Shown here: positions 35,878 to 48,394 of the stretch, piece after piece | How positions within the stretch are numbered: position 1 is the stretch's first letter | Layout: each line of letters starts with the position of its first letter | Assembly: GCA_963931925.1 (NCBI GenBank) | Contig: OZ007579.1 | Coordinates: 51,823,119-51,887,118, forward strand | DNA from: Onchidella celtica | Lineage: Eukaryota; Mollusca; Gastropoda; Systellommatophora; Onchidiidae | DNA: 64,000 nt | Direction of reading: 5' to 3' | The notes under the pieces: model-generated | Database searches by the model: none | Told to the model about the DNA's origin: nothing | The model's input: only the letters and a program-made list of their open reading frames with translations | Program-made: the position numbers and the translations under genes

Positions 35878-38800
35878 TGTTGGAACGACAGATGGGAAAA
35901 GTTTTTGGAAAGGAGGTATAGCAAGAGATAGAAAGAAAGACTAGGGAGGTATCGAGGGTAGTTGAAAGGATTAGAGAAAGAAAAGGAGAAACTTGCAGGA
36001 ACGATAAATGGGAGGGATTTGGGGAGAGAGGAGAGGAGAGGAGAGGAGAGGAGAGGAGGGGAGGGGAGGGGAGGGGACAGGAGAGGAGAGGAGGGGAGGG
36101 GAGGGGAGGAGAGGAGAGGAGAGGAGAGGAGAAAGGGCATTCAGAAATTGGAAAAGTAAACAAGTGAGAGTGAGAAATATCAACTTTGAGGATGTCAAGA
36201 ATGGGACATTGATTTTTATCTCTTAGTTCAGTGTGATGTTTGTGTTGCTAGTCTGAAGATAAATTTGTCGACTGGACTCAGTGAAATTATTTGCTTAAAC
36301 TTGCAGTTCAAAAGTTGAAAATGGCAATTGTAAGCATAACTGTGATGTCCGGGCACAAAAAGCAAGGAAAAAAGGCAACTTATCAACTAATTGCCAGCTA
36401 GTGTGTGTCTTGAAAGGGCAAGATTTTTAGATGAGAAAAAGGGAGAACTGGATAGACTGGGTAGAAAGAGTATTGGAAAACAGTAAATTCCAACAAGGCC
36501 CCTTGTCTGAAATGAAACATTGGGAGGAAATCTTCTGTGTTTCTGACTTTAGATTAACGCTCAGGGTTTGATCCTAAACGTAGCATTCGGTCACTGATTT
36601 TCATCAGCTTAAGTTTGAACAGACGAGAGCAACCAAACCTGTGATAAATAGTCTGAGTTTGAGCTACTTTTGCGAGAATCGTGACTGAAATAGACATTTC
36701 CATTCCATTTTTGAATACTTGATTGTAATTTATTTTATTTTATTTATTTTATCGTATTTTTCTTTGTTTTTGTTGATTTATTTTATTGTGGAGGTTATTT
36801 TTGATGGGATCTGAACGCTTTCTCTATCTCTTCCCAACGTAAATCAATTTTCTTTCATATTTTGGGAATTGATTCCATTTTTTAGACTTGTAGCTCTACA
36901 ACCCACTGGCATTTCCCGAGGCTGTTCCAGCAATCGAGTATAGGGCCGTGGAAATTTAGTTGTTCTTGTTGTTGTTGTTTTAACGAAATATTCAAAAGCA
37001 CATCTTCATCTCCTAGTACAATGGCCTGGCTGCACCAGTTGTATAGTTTCTTCCGTGGACTTGACGTAAAATCCCTTCTCTTATTTTGAGGGGGGGGGGG
37101 GGGTGGTGGTTATTTATTCATTTATGTTACGTAGATTTCAGGAATGCCAATAGTAAAGTCACGAAGCACTAAAAAAGGGCATTTACCCAAAATGAAAGAT
37201 GCAGGTGGACTGGTGCCTGTGGAATATTGAAAGATCTGTAGATTGATGAAAACAACAAGTAATATCTGGGATCTACTTGGAAGTTGAGAACTCACCGCGC
37301 TGTCCACGAATAAAATCCTGCATAATGAATGTTGAATTCTGGGTAGCTGGTGTCATTTACAGGCATTAAAAACAACTACTACAGGATGGTTATCGGGAGA
37401 ACGAATTTCTGTTTGAATGTTTCTCCCACACCAGGCTTTGGACTCTCAGGTAATTAATTTGTGTTGATGGCTCAGTTGTGCAATGCAAGGCTCAGTTGTC
37501 CAGTCCTGTGTTCAAACAGTAAATTACAAGAGCAAGGACCGGCAGATAATTGAATCAGCAAAATTCTTGTCCTCTGCCCTGCCAGCTCACAAAGTGGGAA
37601 AGCAAGAAGAGCCGTGTTATTAATTATCTTCAGATCACTTGTCCTCTGCCCTGGCCCCAGTCATCAAGTCCCAGGCGATGCCGAGTCGGTGGCGCTGGGG
37701 ATCTCTAATTTACTGGCCTCGGTTTGTTTTTTTACGGGGGATTGAAGGGAACCCGAAAGTAGGGCGGGCCAAAAGGTGGTGAGGGTGGAACACGCAGAGG
37801 TCTGGCCGACTAAATAAATTAATCCTTAGAATGTACTGTAGAAAAGTCGCTGTTGAAAATTGAAGCCATCAGGGAGAAACATCTCCAGTTAAACAGGCTG
37901 ATAAACAGCTCTTGGCGGCGCCGCCCCCCCCCCCCCCAGCTCTGGATAATGAGGCATCGCGCCACATCAGTTTGGACAAAATGTCCTGTTGTATTCCACT
38001 GTCTGGAGTCTCGCGGCCCCGGTAGTTAATGAATCCTCTGATTTTCTTGGACACATTTTGTATCCCCGGGAGAGTTGATCTTCGGCACTTGGGACGTGGA
38101 AAAAGTGGTGGGGGAGACCCGTGTGAACTTCTAATCGGGACGAGAACAGTCCAAACATTTCAGACACTTGGCTTTTCCCCGCCGCTGACGGGAAATCGAT
38201 GATGTAAAGTCAAATCACCACTTTCCGATGATGATCATAGTTTGTACTTTACTCTATTTTACGTTATTTTCCCTAGAGAGCAAACCTTGTAGAGTCTGGT
38301 CTGTCAACTCTGGCACTGTTAGAACAAGAGAAGAGCAAAAACTCATTTCTTTATGCAAATCGAATTATTCATTGTCTTCTTTCATATATCGGTTTTATAA
38401 ACTAGTCAGCACCTCACACAGAAAAATGGTGGTGGGGGTGGGGTGGGGTGGGGGGGGGGGGATTTCTTTGCACTTTCTAGAATGCTCTTGAAAATGTGCA
38501 TTTTATTTTGCTTTCTCGTCAGTTCGTGTCTTGTAAGAGTGGTCTCCATGCAGGTGCAGCATCTCCCACCACCATCTTATCATAGATTTAGCAGATACAT
38601 GCGTTTGTATAATTATAGCTGCTGCTGCTGTCTCTCCTGCGAATTTTGTAGAATGTTCATGTCCCTGGCATTTTGTATTGAAATTTTATATTGCTATTTT
38701 GGCACTGGAAAAAGCCAATATTGGAAATGAAATGTGTGGTAAAAACTGTGAAATTGTGGCTCAGCAAGAACAGAGATCGTGTGACAGGCTGACATTATTT

Positions 38801-41267
38801 TTCCCCAATCTTATTCTAATTGTTATTCGCTTGAAATGACATACACTGCTCGGTGACCCTAGAAAATTGACTTGGTGCCTAGAAAAGTATGCCGGGTTGG
38901 TCTGTGGAACACTTGAGGGTGGAGACATATAGAATGAGAGAAAGCCAGATTGAAAACAAAAAGGAGAGAAGTCTGGACACCGGAAAAACCTGTCAGCAAT
39001 CTCAGAAGTACAACCCTTCCCGTCCCAGAATTTTATCTGGCATATAGGTATTTCATATCTTGATATCATGACGTCACGTGGGGAGAGTTAATGATCATAA
39101 CTTGAAACCAGCCTGGATAAGACAACCCGGGATCCAGCCCATAGTTTAGCGTCCAGAAAGAGCAGCAAAGACGGCCGATATTTGTCTGTGTTTCTTGACT
39201 GCGGGGAAAGTGGGACATTGTGTCTTGGGGGCTGTGCACACATTAGGGGGCCACAAAATCAGGTTTTTTGTCACCGATCGCGCCTCTCAATATCCGGCCT
39301 CCATGTTGTTTCAGCAAACAGTGATCTCCCCCTGTCCTTTCTCTTTGGTGAAGAATTGTTGGCCAAGCTGCCGCGGGGGCTCTTCATTTCTCAGATTTTT
39401 TATTAGGAGCAAAGGTCGCGCTCATCCTTGTCTTGTCCCGAAATTCTGAAGAATGAGTAGATCCAGGTAGTAGGGCATGGTCGAGTCCCCGGGCTACTGG
39501 CTGCTATAGCGCCACAGGACCCCAAGAAAGAAATAGAATGTAAAAGCCGGCAATCTAGTTAGATTTCTGAAATGCGGTAATCTTAGTCCTTGACAGCTTT
39601 TTGCCATACATGTTCAGAAATGACAAGACCGTACTTTGTTATTGCTTTTGTTATTTAGGTCAGATATGACAAATCGTGGGAAAAGACCAAAAAGCGGCCA
39701 TTGTATCTGAGTGAACTAACGGATTCTAAAGTTTTAACATGACAAGAAAACTGCAGTTGTTGAAAATATCGTCGGGTATTGTCCATATTATTGTTGTATG
39801 CACATTTTTTGTCTTTTCGAGAAAATGTGGATCGAAACTTTGACGAGTTGTGTAAAATCTGTGGATAACATTACGTCACAAATACATATCTCGAAAAGAT
39901 TTTAACCAATTGGAATGAGTTACACATAATGAAATTAGGAGTGAGAGAACCATTTTCATGACGAAACCTCAAAATCCACAAAATGTCGTGCAGAACAATG
40001 TGGCAAATACCCCACGATAGGCAGAAAAATTACAGTGGGGGCCTTCAGTGACGTATTTAAACCAGTGGATGTCAACTCAAGTAAATGAACATTATATCTC
40101 TGACCCCCACAAGCTTAGAAAAATGCGTCATGTGGTATGGCACAGTACGGACCGCCTACATCTCAGAATAGTGAGTAAATGTTAAAGTACGCACAGCTGA
40201 GCTGGTTGTTTATTTTTGTAGCAGACCGGAAAACTGAATGTCATTCCTCCAAATTCATTAATTCACATGATTGATCTTTGGTTTTTCAAGCCATTAGTAC
40301 TGTATGCAATAGATTAACAACATGCTCTGTAGATACAGATGCTGAAATGTCGGGCGATAAAATTGGTTACTGCAAAGTTTCTATCGGAATTTCCACGAAA
40401 TTCCGGTGTTTACAGTTTCTCAGCGGAAGGAAGTCTCATCATAAATTCAACAGAGAATGTCTCAGGCTGTAGCAGGGTGGGTTGAAAATCGAAATATCCA
40501 TAGACATACAAAAGGTTTTGTAATTCCAGGTCAAGTTTTTTGTTTGCGTCGAAATTTAGGGCTTTGGATGGACTGATGGTTGAGAAACGTTGTTGTCCTT
40601 GCTTTAGAAGTCTGTTGGTTGCTGGTGTAGGATTAAATCATTCTTTCTTGGCTTTACACATTGGTCTGTGGGTAAAAGTTGAAATGTATTAGAAGGAATT
40701 AATCTCGACACAGGACGTTATAACACTGATGAATAAAAAAGGAATGGGTTAGATTGGAAGTAGAGAGAGAGAGAGAGAGAGAGTAAAAGAAAAAGAAGAA
40801 GGAAAGAAAGAAAAGTGAGAAAGACAGAAGGTATATTTTTTGTCTGGTGTTCTGTTTTCTCTTCTGAGGTTTTGTGGGTCAGAAAAACGTGAATTTGGAA
40901 ACTTAAATTTACGTGCAAGGATTCAGATCACGAACTTCGGCATCTCAGCTGTTGGCGGTGTCGAGAGAGATCATGGAGATTTGGGGAGGGTAAATCAGAA
41001 ACGGACACACTGTCTACCGGTGGCAGCCACGTTAGATCTGAAATCAAAGGTCTTTTCAAATGTAATCGATTGCAGCACGTTTGCTTTTGGGGATTAGATT
41101 GCGCTGGGGTGAAATTCTTTCCTGCAATGTCAACCAACTTTGTCACGTGTGGGCGGTTGGCTGTTGGAATCGTGAGACAGAATATCCTATTGTCTGAACG
41201 AGAAACAAAAGAAAAACGAACTGAAAGTGTCAGCGTGGCCAAAGCTTGGAGAGTCTTGTCCTGTCAC
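33846..41267. other. About 7.4 kb with no supported gene
   Basis: Contents are simple sequence ((GA)n 35,843-35,874; purine tract 36,019-36,135), G-runs (34,524; 35,025; 37,090; 38,450), a C-run (37,924) and AT-rich filler. The block at about 37,540-38,200 is complex and GC-richer, with a short internal repeat (CTTGTCCTCTGCCCTG at about 37,567 and 37,639). No splice-bounded coding exon was recognised. Confidence 0.5.
35843..36135. repeat. (GA)n and (GAGAGG/GGGGA)n purine tracts
   Basis: A (GA) run of about 32 bases at 35,843-35,874, and a separate G/A-only tract of about 117 bases at 36,019-36,135 built of GAGAGG and GGGGA units. Both are all-purine on the plus strand. Confidence 0.92.
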
Positions 41268-41530
41268 TGGGGGGCATGGTGGCCTAGAGACTTGGTGCTC
41301 ACCTCTCATGCCGAAGGTATTGGGTTCGACCCCCGGTTGGTGCATGGCAGGCATGTTGGATTTTTTTTTTCCGGGGAAAAATTCCTGTCCCTGATCGTAT
41401 GGTAGGTAGGATCGAGCACTTAGTCTTCTCGGATAAGGTCGAAAAACGTAGAGGGCCCGTGCGCACGTTAATTATATCTTGGTAGCTGGAAATCGAGAAG
41501 AGCAGGTCGAACAAAATTCTAAAAAAAACT
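41268..41530 (+). mobile_element. tRNA-derived SINE, near full length
   Basis: The head is GGGGGCATGGTGGCCTAGAG with a B-box GGTTCGACCCCCGG, spaced like tRNA promoter boxes. A T-run follows, then a body (ATCGAGCACTTAGTCTTCTC, GGGCCCGTGCGCACGTTA, CTTGGTAGCTGGAAAT, AGAGCAGGTCGAAC) and an A-rich tail. The body recurs in reverse at 16,585-16,725, which proves it is dispersed. The central block resembles the conserved domains shared by animal SINE superfamilies, but I cannot assign which one. The head can transcribe from its own pol III promoter; no protein is encoded. Confidence 0.82.
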
Positions 41531-42018
41531 AATCCCTACTACAAAAACACACAGACACAATCAACAAGAAAAATACAAACAAGAAAAGTGAGGTGTAAAT
41601 GTCAAGGGCAACGAAACCTCCTGAAATAAAGCCCTAAAGCGGTCTTGTCCTATCTGGCCTGTCAGAAACTCGCTGTGTGATAGTTGTATCTTTCGGCTAC
41701 TTGTGTACGTTAGCTGTGGTGTTTTGATGTCTGCGGTTCGAATCTCGCTTCCACTGGCTAAATTTACGAAATATGAAATAACAGAAACCACTGACAATCT
41801 CTGGGGTCGCATCAAGGCTTTGTTACGTGCAACTTTTGCTTATCTCTTTTCATATATTTTGACTCTACTGGCTAAAGTAGAAGTAACATACGCGGTGTGT
41901 GGTTTTTATACCAGTCATCATACACATCTTGTATGTGTTTCCGAAGGCAGCTGTGTAGATGTGGTAGTAATACTCGTGCTGTCTATGTGCTGTGACCAGT
42001 AGAAGTTGTGGTAACATA

Positions 42019-42645
42019 TGACTCATTGCAAAATAAGAACAGCCCAAATCTACCTGCCAAAGTACAGTTTTTAAACTGCATATAGCTATTTAAATGTGCA
42101 AAGCTGAATACTACTCAATGAAGGAAAGTTGTTCGTCACATCGAAGTTGTGTGATATGTCATGTGTACACATTTCTTTCTTTTGTTTCAGTTTATTAGAA
42201 TTAGTGCCCTTGATTTAACAATGGCCATTGTTTTTGTCAGTGTGCACACGAAAAGTCGGACGCAAACTCATTAATATCGACCATAATGCGCCTTAGCCCA
42301 CGCCAATACCGATTTTCAGCCTAATTTCTTTATTATTGGTGAAGATGCGACTGTTGGAACAGCCACATGCACTTTTACAGCATGTAATTATCTAAATAGA
42401 TCCACGAAATAACAGTGTGCACACACGGACAACAAAAACCCTCGAAAAGAAAATAAACTGATTTAAAGTGAAAAAAAAAACGATCTTCGCATTTTTATTG
42501 CCCAAAATCGAATAGTAAATTCTTTATCTTTATGAAATGATGTGTTTTAAACCTCTAAGATACCATTATTGGTCACAATTTGACAGTTCATAACAGGGTG
42601 CAAACACAGGTAGATTTGGGCTGTTCTTATTTTGCACTGACTCAT
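42019..42645 (+). mobile_element. Non-autonomous TIR element (MITE), 611 bp, with 8-bp target duplication
   Basis: A perfect 30-base inverted repeat bounds the element, starting TGCAAAATAAGAACAGCC at 42,027 and ending with its complement at 42,636. The sequence TGACTCAT lies immediately outside on the left (42,019-42,026) and one base outside on the right (42,638-42,645), consistent with an 8-bp duplication. The interior has no long frame and carries two GTGTGCACAC motifs (about 42,240 and 42,415). Eight-base duplications are typical of hAT and a few other DNA transposon groups; the ends do not clearly start CAG, so the family stays open. It is probably young, as its inverted repeats are identical. 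Confidence 0.9.
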
Positions 42646-44599
42646 ATACACGTCATGCAGGTGTACCAGAAGCAGAAACAGAGCTGAGACTACGATGCAG
42701 ACCATTGAACACTTAGAAGAAGCCATGAGAAGAGATGGAGATGATGACGCAGTGCTCTGTTTCTATTTGACAAGGGCATCATCTGTTGTTGCCAGCTGGC
42801 CTTGAAATTTCTGTAAATGTCATTTAAGAACGTCTCACGTTTTAATTTTAAAAATCTCCACTTTCACGTGCAAATAATTATGGAAGTTGTAATATGAAAG
42901 GCGAGCTAACCATCTTTTCCAGCAGTTTCCTTATCTTCTTTCCTTTCACTTTGGAAGACAGGATTTCGATGACCCATTAGCTGTCGTCGTCATTTTGATC
43001 GACGTAAGTATTTTAATTATTCAGGAATAACATTGACCCTCTACTGGTCCAATCTGTAGGGCGGCCAGAGAAGACGAGATTGTTTGTGATTGGTTTCTTC
43101 TGGTGTGTTATTTCTATTGACTGAAGTTGGTAGTGTCCAGCCAGAACTTCTCTAGTCCAGCACCAATAACCGGCCTGCACCAACATTGGACATTTCTCCT
43201 TCTGAATCTCTTCTCATCCTCTCATACCCCACCCCGCTCCCTTCTTTAAAAAACAAAAAGTAACAACGACGACAACAACAAAAAACGACTTTCCCAATGA
43301 AAACAAACTGCTGCAGCAACAAGTCTCTATTTCCTTCGATTAGTGTTCTGCAAGTCAGTTTCGGGGTTTGAGGGGATGGGGGTTTAAACGACAGAACGCA
43401 CTTTAAAAAAAAAAAGGAAAGAAAGAAAGGAGAGAGACAATATTTTGGAAAGTGGAAAAAGTTGTTAGCAACCCTGTAAAGTACAGGACGGCCCAGACAT
43501 TGATAGTTTAAACTGGGTACTGTTTGACGGTAAAATTGTATTTTACTCTTCATGTTGAAGAAAATCCTGACTTTTTGGCCTTATTCCCGACGGTTTAATG
43601 TTGTTCAAGCTCAGAACGCGGGGATACACGGAGACATGAGACACGTCATCGGCCAGCCAGCCAGCCAGGCCCTTTCTGGGAAACGGAACACTCTTACTGG
43701 TAATTTCTCAAAACTGCAAAGGTTATGGGGGGTTGAAATTGTGGTCTCGTGGCCTATTCCGTTTTGGCCGAGTCACATTTCGTCCTGGATGGCACAGAGC
43801 AAGAGGGGGGGGGGGGGGGCACGACGAGACTAATGCGGTTTTGACAAGAAATTGCCAGCATTCCCCGTTAATAACATCCCATCTCAGCAACAAACGAGTC
43901 CGGGTTCCTTTTTACAGTCAGGGAGTCTGCGACACGAATCTACTGTTTTGTAATACAAGAAACAGCCGGGCTGTAGTTCCACTGTCAGGAGCCGGCAGGC
44001 AAAAGGTTAATTGGGTGGGCAGGACAGGGGGGAAAAAGGGGGGATTGTCTTTGTTTTTGTTGTGGACTCAAATGTCAGCTGGTGGCAGCTGGTAACATCC
44101 ACGGTAAATATTATCTGTTTAATAGACTGTCATATTTAATGGATAATATTTCGTATTGTCAGGTTGTCCGGTAACGCAGCCATACAGCTTCACAAAGTCG
44201 TCCATTCTCAGTTACAGTTGAAATAATAATCTATATACTCTAGATAAGCGGGAGTAGGAAAAACGCAAGCGGAGAACTCAGGGAGTACAACATCAAAAGC
44301 AAGAAACATTCGGATTTCAAACATTCATTAAAAAAAAAAAAAGACAGAATTTGACATTTTGAGTACATAATTGTATTCTACCCGGCAAGGAAAGGACAAG
44401 TTTGACATTGAGCTTTTGTTGTCATGCCGTCTTTTATAGTCCAATATTCCTGGATTTGCCGGTCCGTGTTTTGTTAAAACCTTCTTTTTTCCCGATGTCA
44501 TCTTTTGGAACGTTAGAAAAATGAATAATATATAAGCTGGCTACCCTGTGTCACTAGTGTATGTATACAAACGCAACAACTTATTCAAGTGATCTTTTG

Positions 44600-44950
44600 A
44601 CTCCCTGTGTATCATCACGACATCTTAGATCTTCTGCCAACACTAAAAAGTTTAAAATTCCTAGATAATTATCCTTTTAGATCATGGGTAGATTTCTTTT
44701 TCTTTTCAAGAACCTCAGATTTGGAATTCTCTGCCTCTGTCTTTGACAGAGACTGAAAATTTTATGACTTTTAAACATCAGCTGAAGAGTCATTTTTTTT
44801 ACACTCTGATGGTCCATTTTTTGTATTCTCCTGAGTATGCCTGTGTGTTGTGTGTGTGATTATATGATATAAATGTTGTAAAGTGCTTAGAGCCTGGTTG
44901 TTAACGGGATGAAGCGGCATATAAATGTTGTATATGAGTATTATTAACGT
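44600..44950 (+). mobile_element. LINE 3' end (reverse-transcriptase ORF C-terminus and tail)
   Basis: Across several frames the translation follows the usual end of non-LTR ORF2 proteins: RSSANTKKFKIPR, then a WNSLPLSL-like stretch (GNSLPLSL, starting in TTTGGAATTCTCTGCCTCTG), TETENFMTFKHQLKSHFF, and an untranslated tail GTAAAGTGCTTAGAGCC and GCGGCATATAAATGTTGTA. This tail pattern is common to the jockey/CR1/L2 side of LINEs. It is 5'-truncated and frameshifted, hence inactive. Only the terminal few hundred bases remain. Confidence 0.72.
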
Positions 44951-47429
44951 TGGTGACACTTTCCGGTGTAGTATTCAATCACACTGCATACAGTAACGCA
45001 ATATGCCGAGGGAAACATAGTTTGTAAGTTCCGGGTGTATGCTGGGCCATTGTGCTGGTACACAACAGTAATAATAATAATAACAACAACAGCTGCAATA
45101 ATAACTGTACCTGTGACAATAATGTGCAGATTGAAAGAAAACGGGTATATTTTTTTATATCACAATTTAGTTGGAGTCACGAGGACTTTTTTATTTTTTT
45201 TATTTCCCCCCCTGAGATTTGTCGGGCACGCAGGCGGAAAGTCTTAGTATTTAGCATTGGATTGTGGTCTTTAGTTCGTTCAGGTGAGTACTATGGCAGG
45301 ATTGATGTCGCCGGACTTCAGTGTATGAATATTGAATGACCCGATGCTTTAGTATGACACTCAGTTTCTACAGTGATGGATGTGCTGGCCTTTTTGTCCA
45401 CCCGCCACCGTTACGGCTGGAACTGAACTGAATTGACAAAACGGGCGTTGGTTGTGTTTTGTTTAAACAATAACAGCAACAACAACACAATCTTTGAGGT
45501 CTGGGAAATGTTTTGGGACAAAGTTGTATGATGAAAAGAAATAGAAAAAGTTTGATATTAAAAAGGCATACAGTAAATACCGGCTTTTCCCTTGTTCTTT
45601 CCCATAATTATTGTTATTTTTGTTGAAAACTTAAAGTATAGCAAAAACAAGACCAACATTGCCAAATCCCATTAGGAACAAACAACGGGTTTTTAACTTG
45701 GTGCAAAGCCTTGTGGTGACACCGTAGCTGCTCTGTGCTTGCAGGGCGTTGTTGTGGTCTGTTTGTTCAGCTCCTGATTGGCAACAGATTTATTGCCGTA
45801 GATAATTTCCCTTTCCTAGTATTGTCGCTGCTGTAGCGTTCCAGAACAGGCCACTCGCATGTAGGCCACTCGTGAGTCTCTGACAGATCCACCGCATATG
45901 GGGTAAGGAATGATAGCTCTACGTTCAGACTTGCCTATGAAATCAGGGTTCAGATGTAACCATGAAGTCCTGTCAGTTCTCAGGCCAGAAATCTCAGATC
46001 TCTTCCATTCGGATTTCTCTGCGGCAAAGTATTAATAATGCAGCATTTTGCCCGCGGTGATAAAGAATAATTTATACAGTCGGCGTTAAAAAAAATATTA
46101 ACCATGGAAAGGTTTCCTAGAGTTGCTTAACAGGAAGTGATTTCAGATGAGGGAGAAGGGGGGAATGAAAGTCCGCCTGTATGCCGAAGAGTCAGCTCTT
46201 CGTGGTTGACAAGGCAGACATTTTCATTTTGGCAAAATTTGAAATAATCGAAACGCTTTCTAACAATTTCACATTATATTTTTGGCCTCCGACTGGTCAA
46301 TTGCCTTGTTTCCCGTTTCTACAGTGCAACGTAATTCTCTGTTGTTTGAAGTGGGTTTTTCTTTCGTTCAGTCTTTTTAAAATTTCTTTTGCATCTTGGT
46401 TTTTTTACTGTTTTTTTTTTCTTTTGGAGTGCTGTACCTAGTTGTTTTTTCAGGAGAACTTTTGAGAGGGGCTGGAGACCCCAATATTGATCCCCAGAAC
46501 CCAATTACTTTTGTAAGGACTCCTGGTGGTTTGCTAGTGAAAACTTGCTGCTTGTGGCTCTAGAGGTTTGGGCTAATGGGAGAGAGAGAGAGACTTGGCT
46601 AGAGACAGAGGAAAGGGCAGCAAGAAAAAACTGCGACACTTTAACTAGCGCCATTGAACATTTCTGGGTTTCCAACTGACGACTGCAGGAGGGGCCTTGG
46701 GGGGGGGGGGGCAGAGAAAGGGAAGGTTAACGGAAGCCTCCAGAAAATTAATTGGGGCGCCATGTCTGGTAGAGCTTGGCACGTCGTGTGCCCGCCCCTG
46801 GTTCATTTGTGAGTTTCAGTCCAAACAGCTGAAGGGGTCTTTTTTTGTTTTTGTTGTTTCATTGGTATCAAAATTTATTTTGCCTTTTTGTATTTTAAAC
46901 TTTCTCCTCAGCCCTAGACCATACCCGATGGTGTGCAAACGCTTTCAGAGAAATAACTGGCGTAGTCGCTAAGGATGATATAGGGAAAAAGGCCGGGAAT
47001 TAGAGGCTGGGTGGATGTGGAGGTGCCTGGTATTTGCCACAGAGTGAAATCTCCATTTTATGTAAGCGAAACTTGGGTCAGTGTCCTCTCTAGCTGCTCA
47101 TTTGGGAATTGAATTGGTGGCAGGGCTTGAATATATTGGCTGAATTCATCGTTGTTGTTGTTTTTTTTTTTGTTTTTGTTTTATGGAAATAGCCAAATTT
47201 TGTAATGATTCGCTTTTATCAACACTTACGAGGACTTTTAGAATAAAGAGGACTGAACCAGTAGTAACAACAGGTCTGTCACTGAGTTACACCGATTGCA
47301 TAAAATGTACCAGCATACCGCGACTTTAGTTTTTATTTGTACCAACTCCACATTTTGGCACAACTGGGAAATTTGGGGTTAAAATTTGCGCATTTAGTAA
47401 TATGATAAGCAGTTGGAATAATCGGAACT

Positions 47430-47575
47430 GTGAAACAGCTTGATAAATGCCGGAATGTATTTTAAACAAGACTTGATGTCAAAGTGTGCATTTGTTATAC
47501 CTCTTCTACATACTAAAAGATCTCCAGTTCTTCAGAAAATGGAGATAGAACAAACAAGAGCAGAGTTCGCGATAT
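47430..47575 (+). repeat. Unclassified dispersed repeat, arm 2 (inverted partner at 25,781)
   Basis: See the partner for shared blocks. The two lie 21.5 kb apart in opposite orientation, so they could pair in a transcript spanning both. Downstream of this arm the sequence continues without similarity to the other arm. Confidence 0.7.
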
Positions 47576-48238
47576 ACAGCTGCCAGTTACTCACGTTTTC
47601 CGTGAATGTCACATGGTTACGGGTTCAATGCGATTTCTCCACAACCATGCAGAGCCTAGTCAATGCCAATAAGCCACTCGTCACACCCCCTTCCCCCCAA
47701 CCAAGGCCATTGATCTCCAAACTCATTCTCACCATATGCATGAAATTTCATGCCGGTTTTCCATACAAATCCCCACCAATTGTTGCCCTACTGTTTGTGC
47801 ATCCTGCTGGAGTCAATAATCTGTCGGCAAACTTTAGCTAGAGCAGCGACCATGCCGAGGTGAAACGGTGAGCTGTGAATTGATCTCCGCCCAGAGACCA
47901 TTGACTTGTGGACGTGAGGAATGAATGTATAGATTCTTAACGTCCGTGGGGAACTCCAAAATATTCCGTCTTGTGTATCGAGTTATGACTAATTTGGGAT
48001 GTTAATGATGTAGATCTGTTTGTGATTCAAATGAAATCACAGGCAACCATATTACACCATGATTAAATGGCGTTTTTCAGAATCTTTAATTGAATCAACT
48101 AAATATGATCATAACTCTGCGTGGAAGAAATCGGGGCACTGCAAGGACACTTTGTGTCTTCACATTAACAAGGTCCAACTTTACACTGACTAACGGATAG
48201 TTCTTTGACAGTGAGACTCATTTGTTCGCCCTTTTCCC

Positions 48239-48239
<1 letters not shown>

Positions 48240-48299
<60 letters not shown>

Positions 48300-48344
48300 C
48301 CCCTCCCTCCCACCCATCCTTCGATACACACACTCACACACACT

Positions 48345-48383
<39 letters not shown>

Positions 48384-48394
48384 CCCCCCCCCCC
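48240..48394. repeat. Compound (CT)n, (CA)n, poly-C microsatellite
   Basis: About 60 bases of CT, a C/T/CA transition, about 30 bases of CA and a C-run of about 14. Simple sequence only. Confidence 0.95.

Noticed and set aside
41690-41770. tRNA-like GGTTCGAATCTCG near 41,738
   Set aside because: A B-box alone with no well-placed A-box or stems; perhaps a decayed SINE.
47440-47841. 133-codon plus-strand frame
   Set aside because: Its first third is the dispersed repeat shared with 25,781-25,920; no domain, and codon use is not gene-like.
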